A stretch of 64,000 nucleotides of DNA from Streptomyces iranensis (GTDB taxonomy: Bacteria > Actinomycetota > Actinomycetes > Streptomycetales > Streptomycetaceae), in contig NZ_JAGGLR010000028.1 of NCBI RefSeq assembly GCF_017874715.1, positions 1-64,000 of the forward strand, in the 5' to 3' direction. Made by a program: the position numbers and the translations under genes. The notes under the pieces were generated by a model. That model had not been told where the DNA came from, ran no database searches, and saw only the letters and a program-made list of their open reading frames with translations. The first letter of the stretch is position 1, and each line of letters starts with the position of its first letter. Shown one piece after another: positions 34,293 to 43,072 of the stretch.

Positions 34293-34660
34293 TGATCGAG
34301 CTGGTCTCGGCCGAGCGCTGTATCGCCTGCGACAAATGCGTGAAGGTGTGCCCGACGAACGTCTTCGACCGGGGCCCGGACGGCGTGCCGCTGCTCAGCC
34401 GCCGGGAAGACTGCCAGACCTGCTTCCAGTGCGAGGCGAACTGCCCGGTCGACGCGCTGTTCGTCGCGCCCGTCACCCATCCGCTGCCCGACGACCGCGC
34501 GGTGCGCGACGAGCGCCATCTGGACCGCACCGGTCTGCTCGGCAGCTACCGCCGCCATATCGGCTGGGGCCACGGCCGGACGCCCGGGGCACTGCGGGCC
34601 GTGGGCCCGCGACTGCCCGCACCGGACGGCAGACCGCCCGCACCGCCCATCACCTCCTGA
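34292..34660 (+). CDS. 4Fe-4S dicluster ferredoxin
   Basis: A 122-residue protein whose first 60 residues carry two cluster motifs: CIACDKCVKVCP and CQTCFQCEANCP, each CxxCxxCxxxCP. The remaining half is Arg/Pro-rich with GSYRRHIGWGHGRTPGALR and no known domain. ATG 34292 shares its A with the stop of the flavoprotein gene. The pairing of an FAD subunit and a ferredoxin beside a sulfonate-type importer recalls the AprA/AprB arrangement, but a dissimilatory role is unlikely in this kind of organism. Electron transfer to or from the flavoprotein is the reasonable assignment. Confidence 0.88.
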   Translation: MIELVSAERCIACDKCVKVCPTNVFDRGPDGVPLLSRREDCQTCFQCEANCPVDALFVAPVTHPLPDDRAVRDERHLDRTGLLGSYRRHIGWGHGRTPGALRAVGPRLPAPDGRPPAPPITS

Positions 34661-34694
34661 ATCCTGAACACGCCACCGAAGGGAAAGAGCCCGC

Positions 34695-35597
34695 ATGAGC
34701 ACCAGCACCGCATTCGACATCCGGCGGATCGGCGGCCGGATCGGCGCCGAGGTCCTCGGTGTCACACTCGCCGACGTCATCGACCCCGCGCTCGTCTCCG
34801 ACCTCAACTCCGCGCTCCTGGAGCACAAAGCGCTCCTCTTCCGTGACCAGCACCTGGACGACGCCGCCCAGCTCCGCTTCGCCTCCCTCTTCGGGGAGCT
34901 GACCGCCGCACACCCCACAGTGCCGTCCGTCGAGGGGCAGCCCAGCATCCTGCCGGTCGACGCCGAGGGCACCCGCGCCAACCGCTGGCACACGGATGTC
35001 ACCTTCGTCCGTACGCCCCCGAAGCTGTCCACCCTGCGCGGCATCGTGGTCCCGCCCTACGGCGGCAACACGCTCATCGCCAACACCGGCGCGGCCTACC
35101 GCGACCTGCCCCGGCCGCTGCGCGAGCTGGCCGACACGCTGTGGGCCGTGCACACCAACGACTACGACTACGCCGCGCCGCCGAGGAACGAGAAGGCGGC
35201 CGAACACCGCAAGCGGTTCGTCTCCCGGAAGTACCGCACCGCCCACCCGGTCGTGCGGGTCCACCCCGAGAGCGGCGAACGCGGTCTGTTCATCGGTGGC
35301 TTCGCCCAGAGTTTCGTCGGCCTCGACCCATCCGAGTCGCACGATCTGCTGCGGATCTTCCAGTCGTATGTCATCCGCCCGGAGAACATCGTGCGCATCG
35401 CCTGGTCCCCGGGTGATGTGGTGGTCTTCGACAACCGCATCACCCAGCACTACGCACCGGACGACTACGGCGATCTGCCGCGCCTGCTGCACCGGGTGAC
35501 CGTGGCGGGCGATGCCCCGGTCGGTGTGGACGGCGAGCGCAGCCATGTCCTCGAAGGGGACGAGGCCGGCCACTACACCCCGGCCGCCGCCGCCTGA
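34695..35597 (+). CDS. TauD/TfdA-family 2-oxoglutarate-dependent dioxygenase
   Basis: A 300-residue Fe(II) dioxygenase. The iron ligands are His99 and Asp101 in RWHTDVTF and His252 in TQHYAPDDYG; Arg267 in LHRVTV should bind 2-oxoglutarate. Family members oxygenate taurine, alkylsulfonates or sulfate esters, releasing sulfite or sulfate, or cleave 2,4-D. Position at the end of the sulfonate-type importer operon supports an organosulfur substrate. It starts 34 bases after the ferredoxin gene with GGGAAAGAG upstream. Confidence 0.9.
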   Translation: MSTSTAFDIRRIGGRIGAEVLGVTLADVIDPALVSDLNSALLEHKALLFRDQHLDDAAQLRFASLFGELTAAHPTVPSVEGQPSILPVDAEGTRANRWHTDVTFVRTPPKLSTLRGIVVPPYGGNTLIANTGAAYRDLPRPLRELADTLWAVHTNDYDYAAPPRNEKAAEHRKRFVSRKYRTAHPVVRVHPESGERGLFIGGFAQSFVGLDPSESHDLLRIFQSYVIRPENIVRIAWSPGDVVVFDNRITQHYAPDDYGDLPRLLHRVTVAGDAPVGVDGERSHVLEGDEAGHYTPAAAA

Positions 35598-35648
35598 GGA
35601 CCACCGTCCTCAAGCGCCACGAACGCGCCACGAACGCGCCACGACAGT

Positions 35649-35685
35649 GCCCGCCCGGTGTGCGCGATCCGCACACCGGGCGGGC
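35649..35685. terminator. Bidirectional terminator, 16-bp perfect stem
   Basis: GCCCGCCCGGTGTGCG pairs completely with CGCACACCGGGCGGGC across a five-base loop. It lies between the convergent dioxygenase and MFS genes and ends 13 bases from the MFS stop. Confidence 0.88.
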
Positions 35686-35698
35686 CCGGCGTGTGCCG

Positions 35699-37063
35699 CT
35701 ACGCCCCTTCGCGGGCCGTGCGCGCCGCGCGGGCCAGGTCCAGGTCGGTGGTCTCCGGCGCCAGGAACTGTGACACGACGGCGCCGACCACCAGCACTCC
35801 GGCGCCGACCAGGAGCACGAACTCCGCTCCGAAGTGGTCGAGCCCCATCGGCAGCAGGAACGTACCGATCGCGGCACCCACCCGGCTCATGGCCGTGGCG
35901 AAGCCGACGCCCGTGGTGCGCAGGGACGTGGGGAACACCTCCAGCGGATAGACCGCGGTCAGCGCGGAGGAGGCGGCGTTGAGGAAGATGAAGAACAGGA
36001 AGCCGACGACGATGACGGGAGTGGAGGACGGCCACACCGCCACCAGGGCCAGACACCCGGCCGTGATCCAGAACGGCGGGATCAGCAGCTTGCGGCGGCC
36101 GATCCGCTCCACGACCAGGCACCCCGCGGTGACACCGGCCACGGCGGTGAAGGAGTAGACGAGCAGCGCCGCCACCGCGTTGTCCCCCATGTGCAGAGCC
36201 TCGAAGACGTCCGTCCAGAAGGTGCCGATGGCGAAGTACGGCAGCACGAGGGCGGCCCAGAAGACGCTGGCGAACACCGTGGAACGGATATGCTGCCGGC
36301 TGAACAGCGCACGGAACCCGTCCTGCCGCACTTCGTCGCGCTCGTCGAGTTCCGCGGCGACATCCACCTCGATGCCGTACTTCTCGATCAGCGCCTCCGC
36401 CTCGTCCCGGCGCCCCTGGCTCAGCAGCCAGCGCGCGGACTCCGGGATGCCACCACGCAGCGCCACACACACCAGCGCGATCACCGCACTGCTCGCCAGG
36501 GACCAGCGCCAGCCGCCGTCGACTGAGGTGAACAGCGCCCCCACGACCGTGGCCAGCGCGTACCCCAGGTACCAGCTGATCTCCAGGCTCGCCAGCAGCC
36601 GCCCGCGGCCACGTCGGCCCGCGTACTCCGACAGCAGCGGCGCGCCGATCGCGTACTCGCCGCCGATCGCCACGCCCATCACCAGCCGGATGAGGAAGAG
36701 CTGTGGGCCGTCCACGACGAAGAACTGGAGCACCGAGCCGACCAGGAAGATCACCATGTCGATGAGGAACACCGGCCGGCGTCCGAACCGGTCGGCCAGC
36801 CGGCCGAAGAGCGGCCCTCCGACGAAGATGCCGATCAGCGGTGCGGCACCGACCAGCCCCTGTTCCACGGAGGTCAGATGGAGGTCGTCGGTGATCGCCC
36901 CCATCGCCAGGCCGATGCCACCGATGATGTAGCCGTCGATCCCCTGGCCGATCTGAGTGGCCAGCTTCAGCTTGGTGTGCAGCCGCTTCCGTTCGCGTTC
37001 GGTGGCGGGTGCGCCCGGCGGTGTGCTGGGCTCGTTGTGCTCGGTCACAGGCGTCGTTGCCAT
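35699..37063 (-). CDS. MFS transporter, metabolite:H+ symporter type
   Basis: A 454-residue protein with about twelve helices. GRLADRFGRRPVF follows helix 2 and VERIGRRKLL follows helix 8; YPLEVFPTSLRTTGVG lies after helix 10 and PESARWLLSQGRRDEA before the central loop. The start ATG has AAGGAT upstream. It is 32 bases after the aldehyde dehydrogenase gene on the same strand, so they are probably one operon in which the transporter brings in the substrate of the local catabolic genes. It is related to, but clearly distinct from, the MFS protein at 22593. Confidence 0.88.
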   Translation of the reverse strand: MATTPVTEHNEPSTPPGAPATERERKRLHTKLKLATQIGQGIDGYIIGGIGLAMGAITDDLHLTSVEQGLVGAAPLIGIFVGGPLFGRLADRFGRRPVFLIDMVIFLVGSVLQFFVVDGPQLFLIRLVMGVAIGGEYAIGAPLLSEYAGRRGRGRLLASLEISWYLGYALATVVGALFTSVDGGWRWSLASSAVIALVCVALRGGIPESARWLLSQGRRDEAEALIEKYGIEVDVAAELDERDEVRQDGFRALFSRQHIRSTVFASVFWAALVLPYFAIGTFWTDVFEALHMGDNAVAALLVYSFTAVAGVTAGCLVVERIGRRKLLIPPFWITAGCLALVAVWPSSTPVIVVGFLFFIFLNAASSALTAVYPLEVFPTSLRTTGVGFATAMSRVGAAIGTFLLPMGLDHFGAEFVLLVGAGVLVVGAVVSQFLAPETTDLDLARAARTAREGA

Positions 37064-37095
37064 GCGCGGATCCTTACTGGGAGGGGGAGCGGGAG

Positions 37096-38574
37096 TCAGC
37101 CGGTCGGCCAGTCGAGGGCGATGTACTGCGTTTCCAGGAACGCCTCGATGCCCTCGCGGCCGCCCTCCCTGCCCAGACCCGACTGCTTGACGCCGCCGAA
37201 GGGCGCCGCCGGGTCGGAGAGCAGGCCACGGTTGAGGCCGACCATGCCGCTCTCCAGGCGTTCGGCGATACGCAGGGCTCGGGCCACGTCGCGCGAGTAG
37301 ACGTACGAGGCGAGACCGTGCACCGTCGCGTTGGCGCGGGCCACCAGCTCGTCCTCGTCCGCGAAGGTGGCGAGGGGCGCGACCGGCCCGAAGACCTCCT
37401 CGTTCATGATCCGGGCGTCCTCGGGGACGTCCACCAGGACGGTCGCCGGATGGTAGCAGCCGGGGCCCTCGGGCACGCTGCCCCGCGCGGCGACCTTCGC
37501 GCCACGCCCGACCGCGTCGTCGACCAGGGAGCGGATGGACTCCACGGCGGTCCGGTTGATCATCGGGCCGAGGGTGACACCCTCCTCCAGACCCGCTCCG
37601 GCGCGTGCCGCGGTCATGGCCGCCGCGAACTTCCCGGTGAACTCGGCGGCCACCGACTGATGGACGTAGAACCGGTTGGCGGCGATGCAGACCTCGCCAC
37701 CGCCCCGCATCTTGGCGTCCATCGCACCGTGCACCGCGGCGTCGACGTCGGCGTCCTCGCAGACGATGAAGGGGGCGTTGCCGCCCAGTTCCATGGTCAC
37801 GTTGACGACGTTCGCCGCCGCCTGCTCCAGGAGTTTCCGGCCGGTGGCGGTGGAGCCGGTGAAGGAGAACTTGCGGACCCGCTCGTCACGCAGCCAGACG
37901 GAGACCACCTCGGGTGCGCGGTCGGTGGGCAGCACGTTCAGCAACCCGTCGGGCAGGCCCGCCTCGCTCATCAGGGCGGCGATCGCGAGGGCGGTGAGCG
38001 GGGTGTCCGGGGCCGGTTTGAGGAGCACCGGGCAGCCAGCCGCGAGCGCCGGGGCGATCTTCCGAGTGGCCATCGCGGCCGGGAAGTTCCAGGGGGTGAC
38101 GAAGGCGGTGACGCCCACCGGATGCCTGCGTACGACGTGGCGGAAGCCGCCGCCGGGCGCGTCGCCGAACGACGAGCCGATCCGCACCGCCTCCTCGGCG
38201 AACCAGCGGAAGAACTCCGCCGCGTAACCGACCTCGGCCACCGCGTCCCGGTACGCCTTGCCGTTTTCCAGGACGATCAGGCGGGCGAGCGTGTCGGTGC
38301 GCTCGCGCATCAGCGCGAAGGCGCTGTGCAGCACCTCCGAGCGACGGCGCGGCGGCGTCGCCCGCCATCCGGCGGCGGCCTCCTGGGCCGCGTCGACCGC
38401 CGCCACGGCGTCGCCCGGACCCGCCGCGGACACCTCGCGGATCAGCTCCGCGGTGGCCGGGTCGTGCACGGGAAACGTCCGTCCGTCCTCGGCCGCACAC
38501 CAGCGGCCGGCGATGAACACATCGCCTTCGGCGAACGGCGCCTTGACGAGGGTTTCTATGCCGGGGAGGTTCAT
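37096..38574 (-). CDS. Aldehyde dehydrogenase, succinate-semialdehyde type
   Basis: A 492-residue NAD(P)-dependent enzyme. TPWNFPAAMATRKIAPALAAG lines the cofactor site, FTGSTATGRKLLEQAA binds NAD, the general base Glu is in MELGGNAPFIV and the nucleophile Cys in GGEVCIAANR. ELGGNAPFIV and GVKQSGLGREGG are closest in pattern to GabD-like semialdehyde dehydrogenases. The residues before the Cys read GGGEV rather than the common NAGQT/V, a mild oddity. It probably oxidises a semialdehyde made by the pathway divergently encoded at 39831-45224. Confidence 0.9.
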   Translation of the reverse strand: MNLPGIETLVKAPFAEGDVFIAGRWCAAEDGRTFPVHDPATAELIREVSAAGPGDAVAAVDAAQEAAAGWRATPPRRRSEVLHSAFALMRERTDTLARLIVLENGKAYRDAVAEVGYAAEFFRWFAEEAVRIGSSFGDAPGGGFRHVVRRHPVGVTAFVTPWNFPAAMATRKIAPALAAGCPVLLKPAPDTPLTALAIAALMSEAGLPDGLLNVLPTDRAPEVVSVWLRDERVRKFSFTGSTATGRKLLEQAAANVVNVTMELGGNAPFIVCEDADVDAAVHGAMDAKMRGGGEVCIAANRFYVHQSVAAEFTGKFAAAMTAARAGAGLEEGVTLGPMINRTAVESIRSLVDDAVGRGAKVAARGSVPEGPGCYHPATVLVDVPEDARIMNEEVFGPVAPLATFADEDELVARANATVHGLASYVYSRDVARALRIAERLESGMVGLNRGLLSDPAAPFGGVKQSGLGREGGREGIEAFLETQYIALDWPTG

Positions 38575-38746
38575 GAGCTGCTCTTTTCTCCGTTCCGAAC
38601 GAGGGCTGGTCCGGTTCGCGGTGAATTTACGAGCGCGTCATACGGCCGACAAGGCCGCTTCTCGGATCGCAATGGTGGTTGCTGTCAGGGCAACTCACCG
38701 CATACGACAGGGAGGGGACGGGCGGAGCAACCGGACTCGGCCGCCC

Positions 38747-39628
38747 TCAGGTGAGCCGTGCCCGGGGGAACGGGGTGTGCCGCGGCTCCCAGCCCAGCAG
38801 CGCGGAGACGCGCGCCGCCGCCTTGGCGGTGGTGCGGCCCGCCTGGTCCAGGCGGTCGCCGAGCCGGGACTTGGGTGCCGAGATGTTGATCGCCGCCACG
38901 ACCCGTCCCCGGAAGTCGCGCACGGGCGCCGAGACTCCGACCAGACCGGCCTCGAACTCCTCGCTGACCCTCGCGTAGCCCTGGCGCGACGCCTTCTGGA
39001 TCAGCGCCCACAGTTCGGGAATCGGCGGGGTGGAGGTGGTGCCGAAGCGGACGTACAGCTCATCGGGCGTGGCATCGGCCAGCAGCACCCGCCCGGCCGA
39101 GGTCTGCCACGCGGGCACTCCGCGCCCCTCCCAGCCATGGACGCGGAAGGAGTGTCCGGAGACCGAGAGCAGGGTGAGCACCTCGCGGTCGCTCAGGACA
39201 CACAGATGGCTGGTCTCCTCCACGTCCGCCGACAGCGCGTGCATCACCGGCTCGGCCATGCGCACCAGCCGGTTCTGCGAGGTCCGCGCGACCAGCGAGA
39301 AGAGCCGCCAGCCCAGCCGGTACTCCAGGGTGTCGGGGTCCCGCTCCACGATCCCAGCGGCGGCCAGGGCCTTGAGGGCCCGCGAGACCTGGGTCTTCTC
39401 CCGGCCCACCAGCTGCGCCAGGCGTACGACGCCGAGTCCGCCCGCGTTCTGGGCCTCGTCGGAGGCGAGCGCCTCCAGCAGGTCGATGTCACGGCGCAGC
39501 CCGTGGCCGCGCGGGGCGGTGGTGTCTCCGGAGCCGGAGGACTCGGCTCGGGGGCCCGCACCGTGCGGATCGGAGGGGTCCTCGGGGCCGTCGGCGCCGC
39601 GAGGGGGGAGGTTCGTCACGCGCGCCAT
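38747..39628 (-). CDS. IclR-family transcriptional regulator
   Basis: A 293-residue IclR protein. The winged helix spans about residues 45-105 (LRRDIDLLEALASDEAQNAG, LGVVRLAQLVGREKTQVSRALKAL), after an unusual Gly/Ser/Pro-rich leader of 40 residues. The effector domain contains SHLCVLSDREVLTLLSVSG, PAWQTSAGRVLLAD and FEAGLVGVSAPVRDFRGRVV. It is divergent from the Fae-like gene with a 202-base gap containing a strong palindrome (39725-39746) and upstream of the aldehyde dehydrogenase on its own strand, so it probably controls both directions of the island. Confidence 0.9.
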   Translation of the reverse strand: MARVTNLPPRGADGPEDPSDPHGAGPRAESSGSGDTTAPRGHGLRRDIDLLEALASDEAQNAGGLGVVRLAQLVGREKTQVSRALKALAAAGIVERDPDTLEYRLGWRLFSLVARTSQNRLVRMAEPVMHALSADVEETSHLCVLSDREVLTLLSVSGHSFRVHGWEGRGVPAWQTSAGRVLLADATPDELYVRFGTTSTPPIPELWALIQKASRQGYARVSEEFEAGLVGVSAPVRDFRGRVVAAINISAPKSRLGDRLDQAGRTTAKAAARVSALLGWEPRHTPFPRARLT

Positions 39629-39724
39629 CCTAAGGGCGCGCCCCTGGGAACCCCCAGGTCAGCCGCCGGGTTGTCGGGAGAGCAACCGGCATTTCGATTC
39701 CGGCGGGTGCCTTGCGAGGGGGTG

Positions 39725-39746
39725 GCGGCGGTTCTAGATTCGCCGC
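39725..39746. promoter_or_regulatory. 22-bp near-perfect palindrome between IclR and Fae-like genes
   Basis: Arms GCGGCG (39725-39730) and CGCCGC (39741-39746) flank a central TCTAGA palindrome (39733-39738); only one position pair fails to match across the whole 22 bases. It is centred about 95 bases before both divergent start codons and is the obvious IclR operator candidate. Confidence 0.6.
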
Positions 39747-39830
39747 ATCGGACCGGATGAACTGCGGTGAATGCGAGGTTCATCCCCGTCGGTCCGCCGA
39801 TTCCCCGCTCCCGGAGATCCAGGAGATCCC

Positions 39831-40370
39831 ATGCCATCGCCTTTTGCCCCGACCGCCCTGATCGGCGAGTCCTTCGTCGGGGAGGGTGCCAACGCCGCGC
39901 ACACGAACATCGTGATCGGACGCAAGGGCGGACCCGTCGAGACGGCCTGGGCCACGGCGCTGGCCACGCCCAGCGCCGGACACGTCCCGTTCCTGACGAT
40001 CGTGCGGCCCTCGGTCCCGGTGAAGCCGCTGACGCTGTTCGTGACAAAGGCCGCCGCGGAAGGCGAGCTGCACCAGCGCGCCACGTGGGGCTCCGCCCAG
40101 GCCGGTCTGGCGCAGGGCGTCACGGACGCGGTCCGGGACGGTCTGCTGCCCGCCGAGGAGGCCGACGATCTGCTGATCATCGCCGCGATCTGGGTGAACC
40201 CGGCGGTCGACGACCTGGACGTGTCCTTCCGCAACCAGCGCTCCGCCGCGTACGGAGCGGTGCGGGCCGCGGTGAACGCCACCCCGACCGTGGCCGATGT
40301 CCTCGCGACCGCCGAGGAAGGCCCGGCCAACCCGTTCTACGCCCCCACCTCCGAGGCGCCGGCCCGATGA
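39831..40370 (+). CDS. Formaldehyde-activating enzyme (Fae) homologue
   Basis: A 179-residue protein covering the whole Fae domain: IGESFVGEGANAAHTNIVIGRKGGPVETAWATAL, VKPLTLFVTKAA, GSAQAGLAQGVTDAV and LPAEEADDLLIIAAIWVNP. The His of the conserved AH(I/T) motif, catalytic in methylotroph Fae, is present as His24. Classical Fae condenses formaldehyde with tetrahydromethanopterin, a cofactor not expected in streptomycetes, so the reaction here may differ. ATG 39831 has AGGAGA upstream; its stop overlaps the next start. It heads a five-gene set with a dehydratase-type enolase, aldehyde dehydrogenase and two alcohol-type dehydrogenases. Fae relatives without methanopterin partners are known but mostly uncharacterised. 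Confidence 0.85.
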   Translation: MPSPFAPTALIGESFVGEGANAAHTNIVIGRKGGPVETAWATALATPSAGHVPFLTIVRPSVPVKPLTLFVTKAAAEGELHQRATWGSAQAGLAQGVTDAVRDGLLPAEEADDLLIIAAIWVNPAVDDLDVSFRNQRSAAYGAVRAAVNATPTVADVLATAEEGPANPFYAPTSEAPAR

Positions 40371-41479
40371 AGATCACGGACATCACCCTGGACCGGCTGC
40401 GGCTGGAGCTGGACCCGCCGTTCCGGGCCGCCTGGGACCCCGAGCCGCGGCGCCGCTTCGACGCCACGATCGTCCGCGTCCACACCGACGAGGGGATCAC
40501 CGGCATCGGCTCCGGTGACCTCATGGACGGCTTCGACACCTATAAGCACCTGTTCGTCGGCGAGGACCCGCTCGACATCACCCGGCATGTCAGAGCCATC
40601 GAGACCGCCAACTTCCACGGCGCCCACTACTGGCCGCTGGAGGCGGCGCTGTGGGACATCATCGGCAAGGTCCACGGCCGCCCGGTGGCGGAGCTGTTCG
40701 GCAACGCGGCCAAGAAGCTGCCCGCCTACGCCTCCTGCGGTGAGCTCAAATCGCCCGAGGAGCGCGTGGCCACCGCGCTGAAGGTCCGCGAAGCGGGCTT
40801 CCGCGCGATGAAGATCCGCATCGACCGCAACCGGGTGGACGAGGGGATCGCCGCGGTCCGCGCGGTGCGCGAGGAGCTGGGCGCGGACTTCGAGATCATG
40901 GTGGATCTGAACCAGTCGTGGCGCATGGCGGGCGACACCGCGGGCGCCACCGACCTCGCCCGGACCCGCAAGATCATCGCGCGGCTGGCCGAACTCGATG
41001 TGTTCTGGGTCGAGGAGCCACTGCCCTACTGCGACGTGGCGGGCTTCAAGCGCCTGCGGGCGGAGAACCCCGGGGTGCGGATCGCCGCGGGCGAGATGCA
41101 CCACTCCCCCACCGAGCTGCTGCGCTACCTCGAGGAGGACGCCCTCGACATCTACCAGATGGACGTGGTGCTGGCGATCGGCATGCACCGCGCCCGCACC
41201 CTGGCGGAAGTGGCACAGCTCAAGCACCGCCACTTCACCCCGCACAGCTGGACCAACGGCATCGGTGTGCTCGCCAACCTGCACGTGGCGGCGGGAGTCG
41301 GCGGCGGCCCGTACTTCGAGTTCCCCTACGACCCGCCCGGGTGGACCCCGGAGCGCCGGGACTTCATGCTCGCCGACCCGGTGCGGGTGGGCGGCGACGG
41401 CGACCTCGAAGTGCCCGCGAGGCCGGGCCTCGGCATCGAGCTGGACGAAGACGCGATCGACCGGTGGAGGATCACATGA
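40367..41479 (+). CDS. Mandelate-racemase-type enolase superfamily dehydratase
   Basis: A 370-residue enolase-superfamily enzyme. The first base is in Lys149-Ile-Arg151 (AMKIRID), the metal ligands are Asp180, Glu216 and Glu243 (MVDLNQSW, WVEEPLP, AAGEMHH), and the second base is the His293-Asp266 dyad (FTPHSWTNG, YQMDVV). That set defines the mandelate racemase subgroup, which includes gluconate, glucarate, galactonate and other acid-sugar dehydratases. Loss of water from an aldonic or aldaric acid to a 2-keto-3-deoxy acid is the likeliest reaction. ATG 40367 overlaps the Fae stop by four bases. Confidence 0.88.
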   Translation: MKITDITLDRLRLELDPPFRAAWDPEPRRRFDATIVRVHTDEGITGIGSGDLMDGFDTYKHLFVGEDPLDITRHVRAIETANFHGAHYWPLEAALWDIIGKVHGRPVAELFGNAAKKLPAYASCGELKSPEERVATALKVREAGFRAMKIRIDRNRVDEGIAAVRAVREELGADFEIMVDLNQSWRMAGDTAGATDLARTRKIIARLAELDVFWVEEPLPYCDVAGFKRLRAENPGVRIAAGEMHHSPTELLRYLEEDALDIYQMDVVLAIGMHRARTLAEVAQLKHRHFTPHSWTNGIGVLANLHVAAGVGGGPYFEFPYDPPGWTPERRDFMLADPVRVGGDGDLEVPARPGLGIELDEDAIDRWRIT

Positions 41480-42996
41480 CGCACGGCATCGACGCCCTGC
41501 TCTCCCGTACGCACGACCAGTGGCTGGCCGCGGCCGACCAACTGACCTTCGAGACAAGGCCGTTCATCGACGGCCACTTCACCGACGCCCTCTCCGGCGA
41601 CACCTTCACCAGCCACTCGCCGCGCGACGGCGCGACGCTCGCCAAGGTGCAGGCGGCCGGCGCCGAGGACGTGGACCGGGCCGTACGCAGCGCGCGCGGC
41701 GCCTTCGAGGACGGACGCTGGCGCGACCTCCCGCCCAAGGAGCGCAAGGGCGTCCTGCTGCGCTGGGCCGAGCTGATCCGGGGACACGCGGCGGAGCTGG
41801 CCCTCCTCGACACCCTGGAGATGGGCAAGCCGATCACCGAGTCCGTGCGGATCGACGTGGACAAGGCCGCCGAGACCATCGCCTGGTACGCCGAGGCCAT
41901 CGACAAGACCTACGACGAGGTGGCACCGACCCCCGGGGACGCGCTCGCCCTGATCACCCGGGAGCCCCTGGGTGTCATCGGCGCGGTCATCCCGTGGAAC
42001 TACGCGCTGCTCATCGCCAGTTGGAAGCTGGGCCCGGCCCTCGCCACCGGCAACAGCGTCGTGCTCAAGCCCGCCGAGCAGACGTCCCTGGCCGCCCTGC
42101 GGCTGGCCGCCCTCGCCTCCGAGGCTGGTCTGCCGGATGGGGTGTTCAACGTCGTCCCCGGGCGCGGCGAGGTCGCCGGACAGGCGCTGGGCCGCCACCC
42201 CGAGGTCGACAAGATCGCCTTCACGGGCTCGGTGGAGGTGGCCCGGCTCTTCCAGGTGTACGCGGGCGAGTCCAACGGAAAGCAGGTGGCCGTCGAGGCG
42301 GGTGGCAAGTCGCCCCAGCTCGTGCTGGCGGACGCCGACATCGAGGCCGCCGCGTCTGCCGTGGCATGGGGCATCTTCTACAACGCCGGGCAGACCTGCA
42401 ACGCCGGTTCCCGCGTCGTGGTCCACGCCTCCGTCAAGGACCGGCTCCTGGACGCCGTGCGCCGGATCACCGAGGACACCTTCCGGATGGGTGACCCGCT
42501 CGACCCGGCCACCGTCATGGGCCCCCTGGTCGACGAGAACCAGCTGGCCTCGGTCCTCGGCCATATCGAGCGTGGCGTGGCGGACGGGGCGACCGTGGTG
42601 TTCGGAGGTGGCCGCACCCTCACCGAGTCGGGCGGCAGCTATGTCGAACCGACCGTTCTGGACGGGGTGGTGAACACCTCCGCCGTCGCCCAGCGGGAGA
42701 TCTTCGGCCCGGTCCTGGCCGTCGTCACCTACGACGGCGACGCCGACGAGGGGATCCGGCTGGCCAACGAGAGCGACTACGGGCTCGTCGCCTCCGTATG
42801 GACCCGTGACGTGGCCGTCGCCCACCGCGCCGCCAAGCGGCTGCGGGCCGGGACGGTCTGGATCAACACCTTCGACGCCAGTGATGTCGTCACCCCCTTC
42901 GGCGGCTTCAAGGCCACCGGCGCGGGCCGTGACAAGTCCCTGCACGCTTGGGACGCGTACACCGCTCTGAAGACCACCTGGGTCAACCTGGCCTGA
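41476..42996 (+). CDS. NAD(P)-dependent aldehyde dehydrogenase
   Basis: A 506-residue enzyme with IPWNYALLIASWKLGPALATG, FTGSVEVARLFQ, the base Glu in VEAGGKSPQLV and the nucleophile Cys in NAGQTCNAGSR. The C-terminal GFKATGAGRDKSLHAWDAYTALKT is typical of the PuuC/betaine-aldehyde/gamma-aminobutyraldehyde branch. ATG 41476 overlaps the dehydratase stop by four bases, tying it to the same pathway. It may oxidise the semialdehyde formed after dehydration and decarboxylation, comparable to 2,5-dioxovalerate dehydrogenase in sugar-acid routes. The second aldehyde dehydrogenase at 37096 belongs to a different branch. Confidence 0.9.
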   Translation: MTHGIDALLSRTHDQWLAAADQLTFETRPFIDGHFTDALSGDTFTSHSPRDGATLAKVQAAGAEDVDRAVRSARGAFEDGRWRDLPPKERKGVLLRWAELIRGHAAELALLDTLEMGKPITESVRIDVDKAAETIAWYAEAIDKTYDEVAPTPGDALALITREPLGVIGAVIPWNYALLIASWKLGPALATGNSVVLKPAEQTSLAALRLAALASEAGLPDGVFNVVPGRGEVAGQALGRHPEVDKIAFTGSVEVARLFQVYAGESNGKQVAVEAGGKSPQLVLADADIEAAASAVAWGIFYNAGQTCNAGSRVVVHASVKDRLLDAVRRITEDTFRMGDPLDPATVMGPLVDENQLASVLGHIERGVADGATVVFGGGRTLTESGGSYVEPTVLDGVVNTSAVAQREIFGPVLAVVTYDGDADEGIRLANESDYGLVASVWTRDVAVAHRAAKRLRAGTVWINTFDASDVVTPFGGFKATGAGRDKSLHAWDAYTALKTTWVNLA

Positions 42997-43072
42997 ACCG
43001 GACACGGTTCCCGGCCGCCTCCACAACGCCCCTCTCCCTTTACTTTCTCTTCTCACCACAGCGAGGACAACG

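Noticed and set aside
32700..34660. Dissimilatory adenylylsulfate reductase AprBA
   Set aside because: The organism type, the aerobic TauD-like neighbour and the small divergent ferredoxin make a true AprBA unlikely; only family resemblance is claimed.
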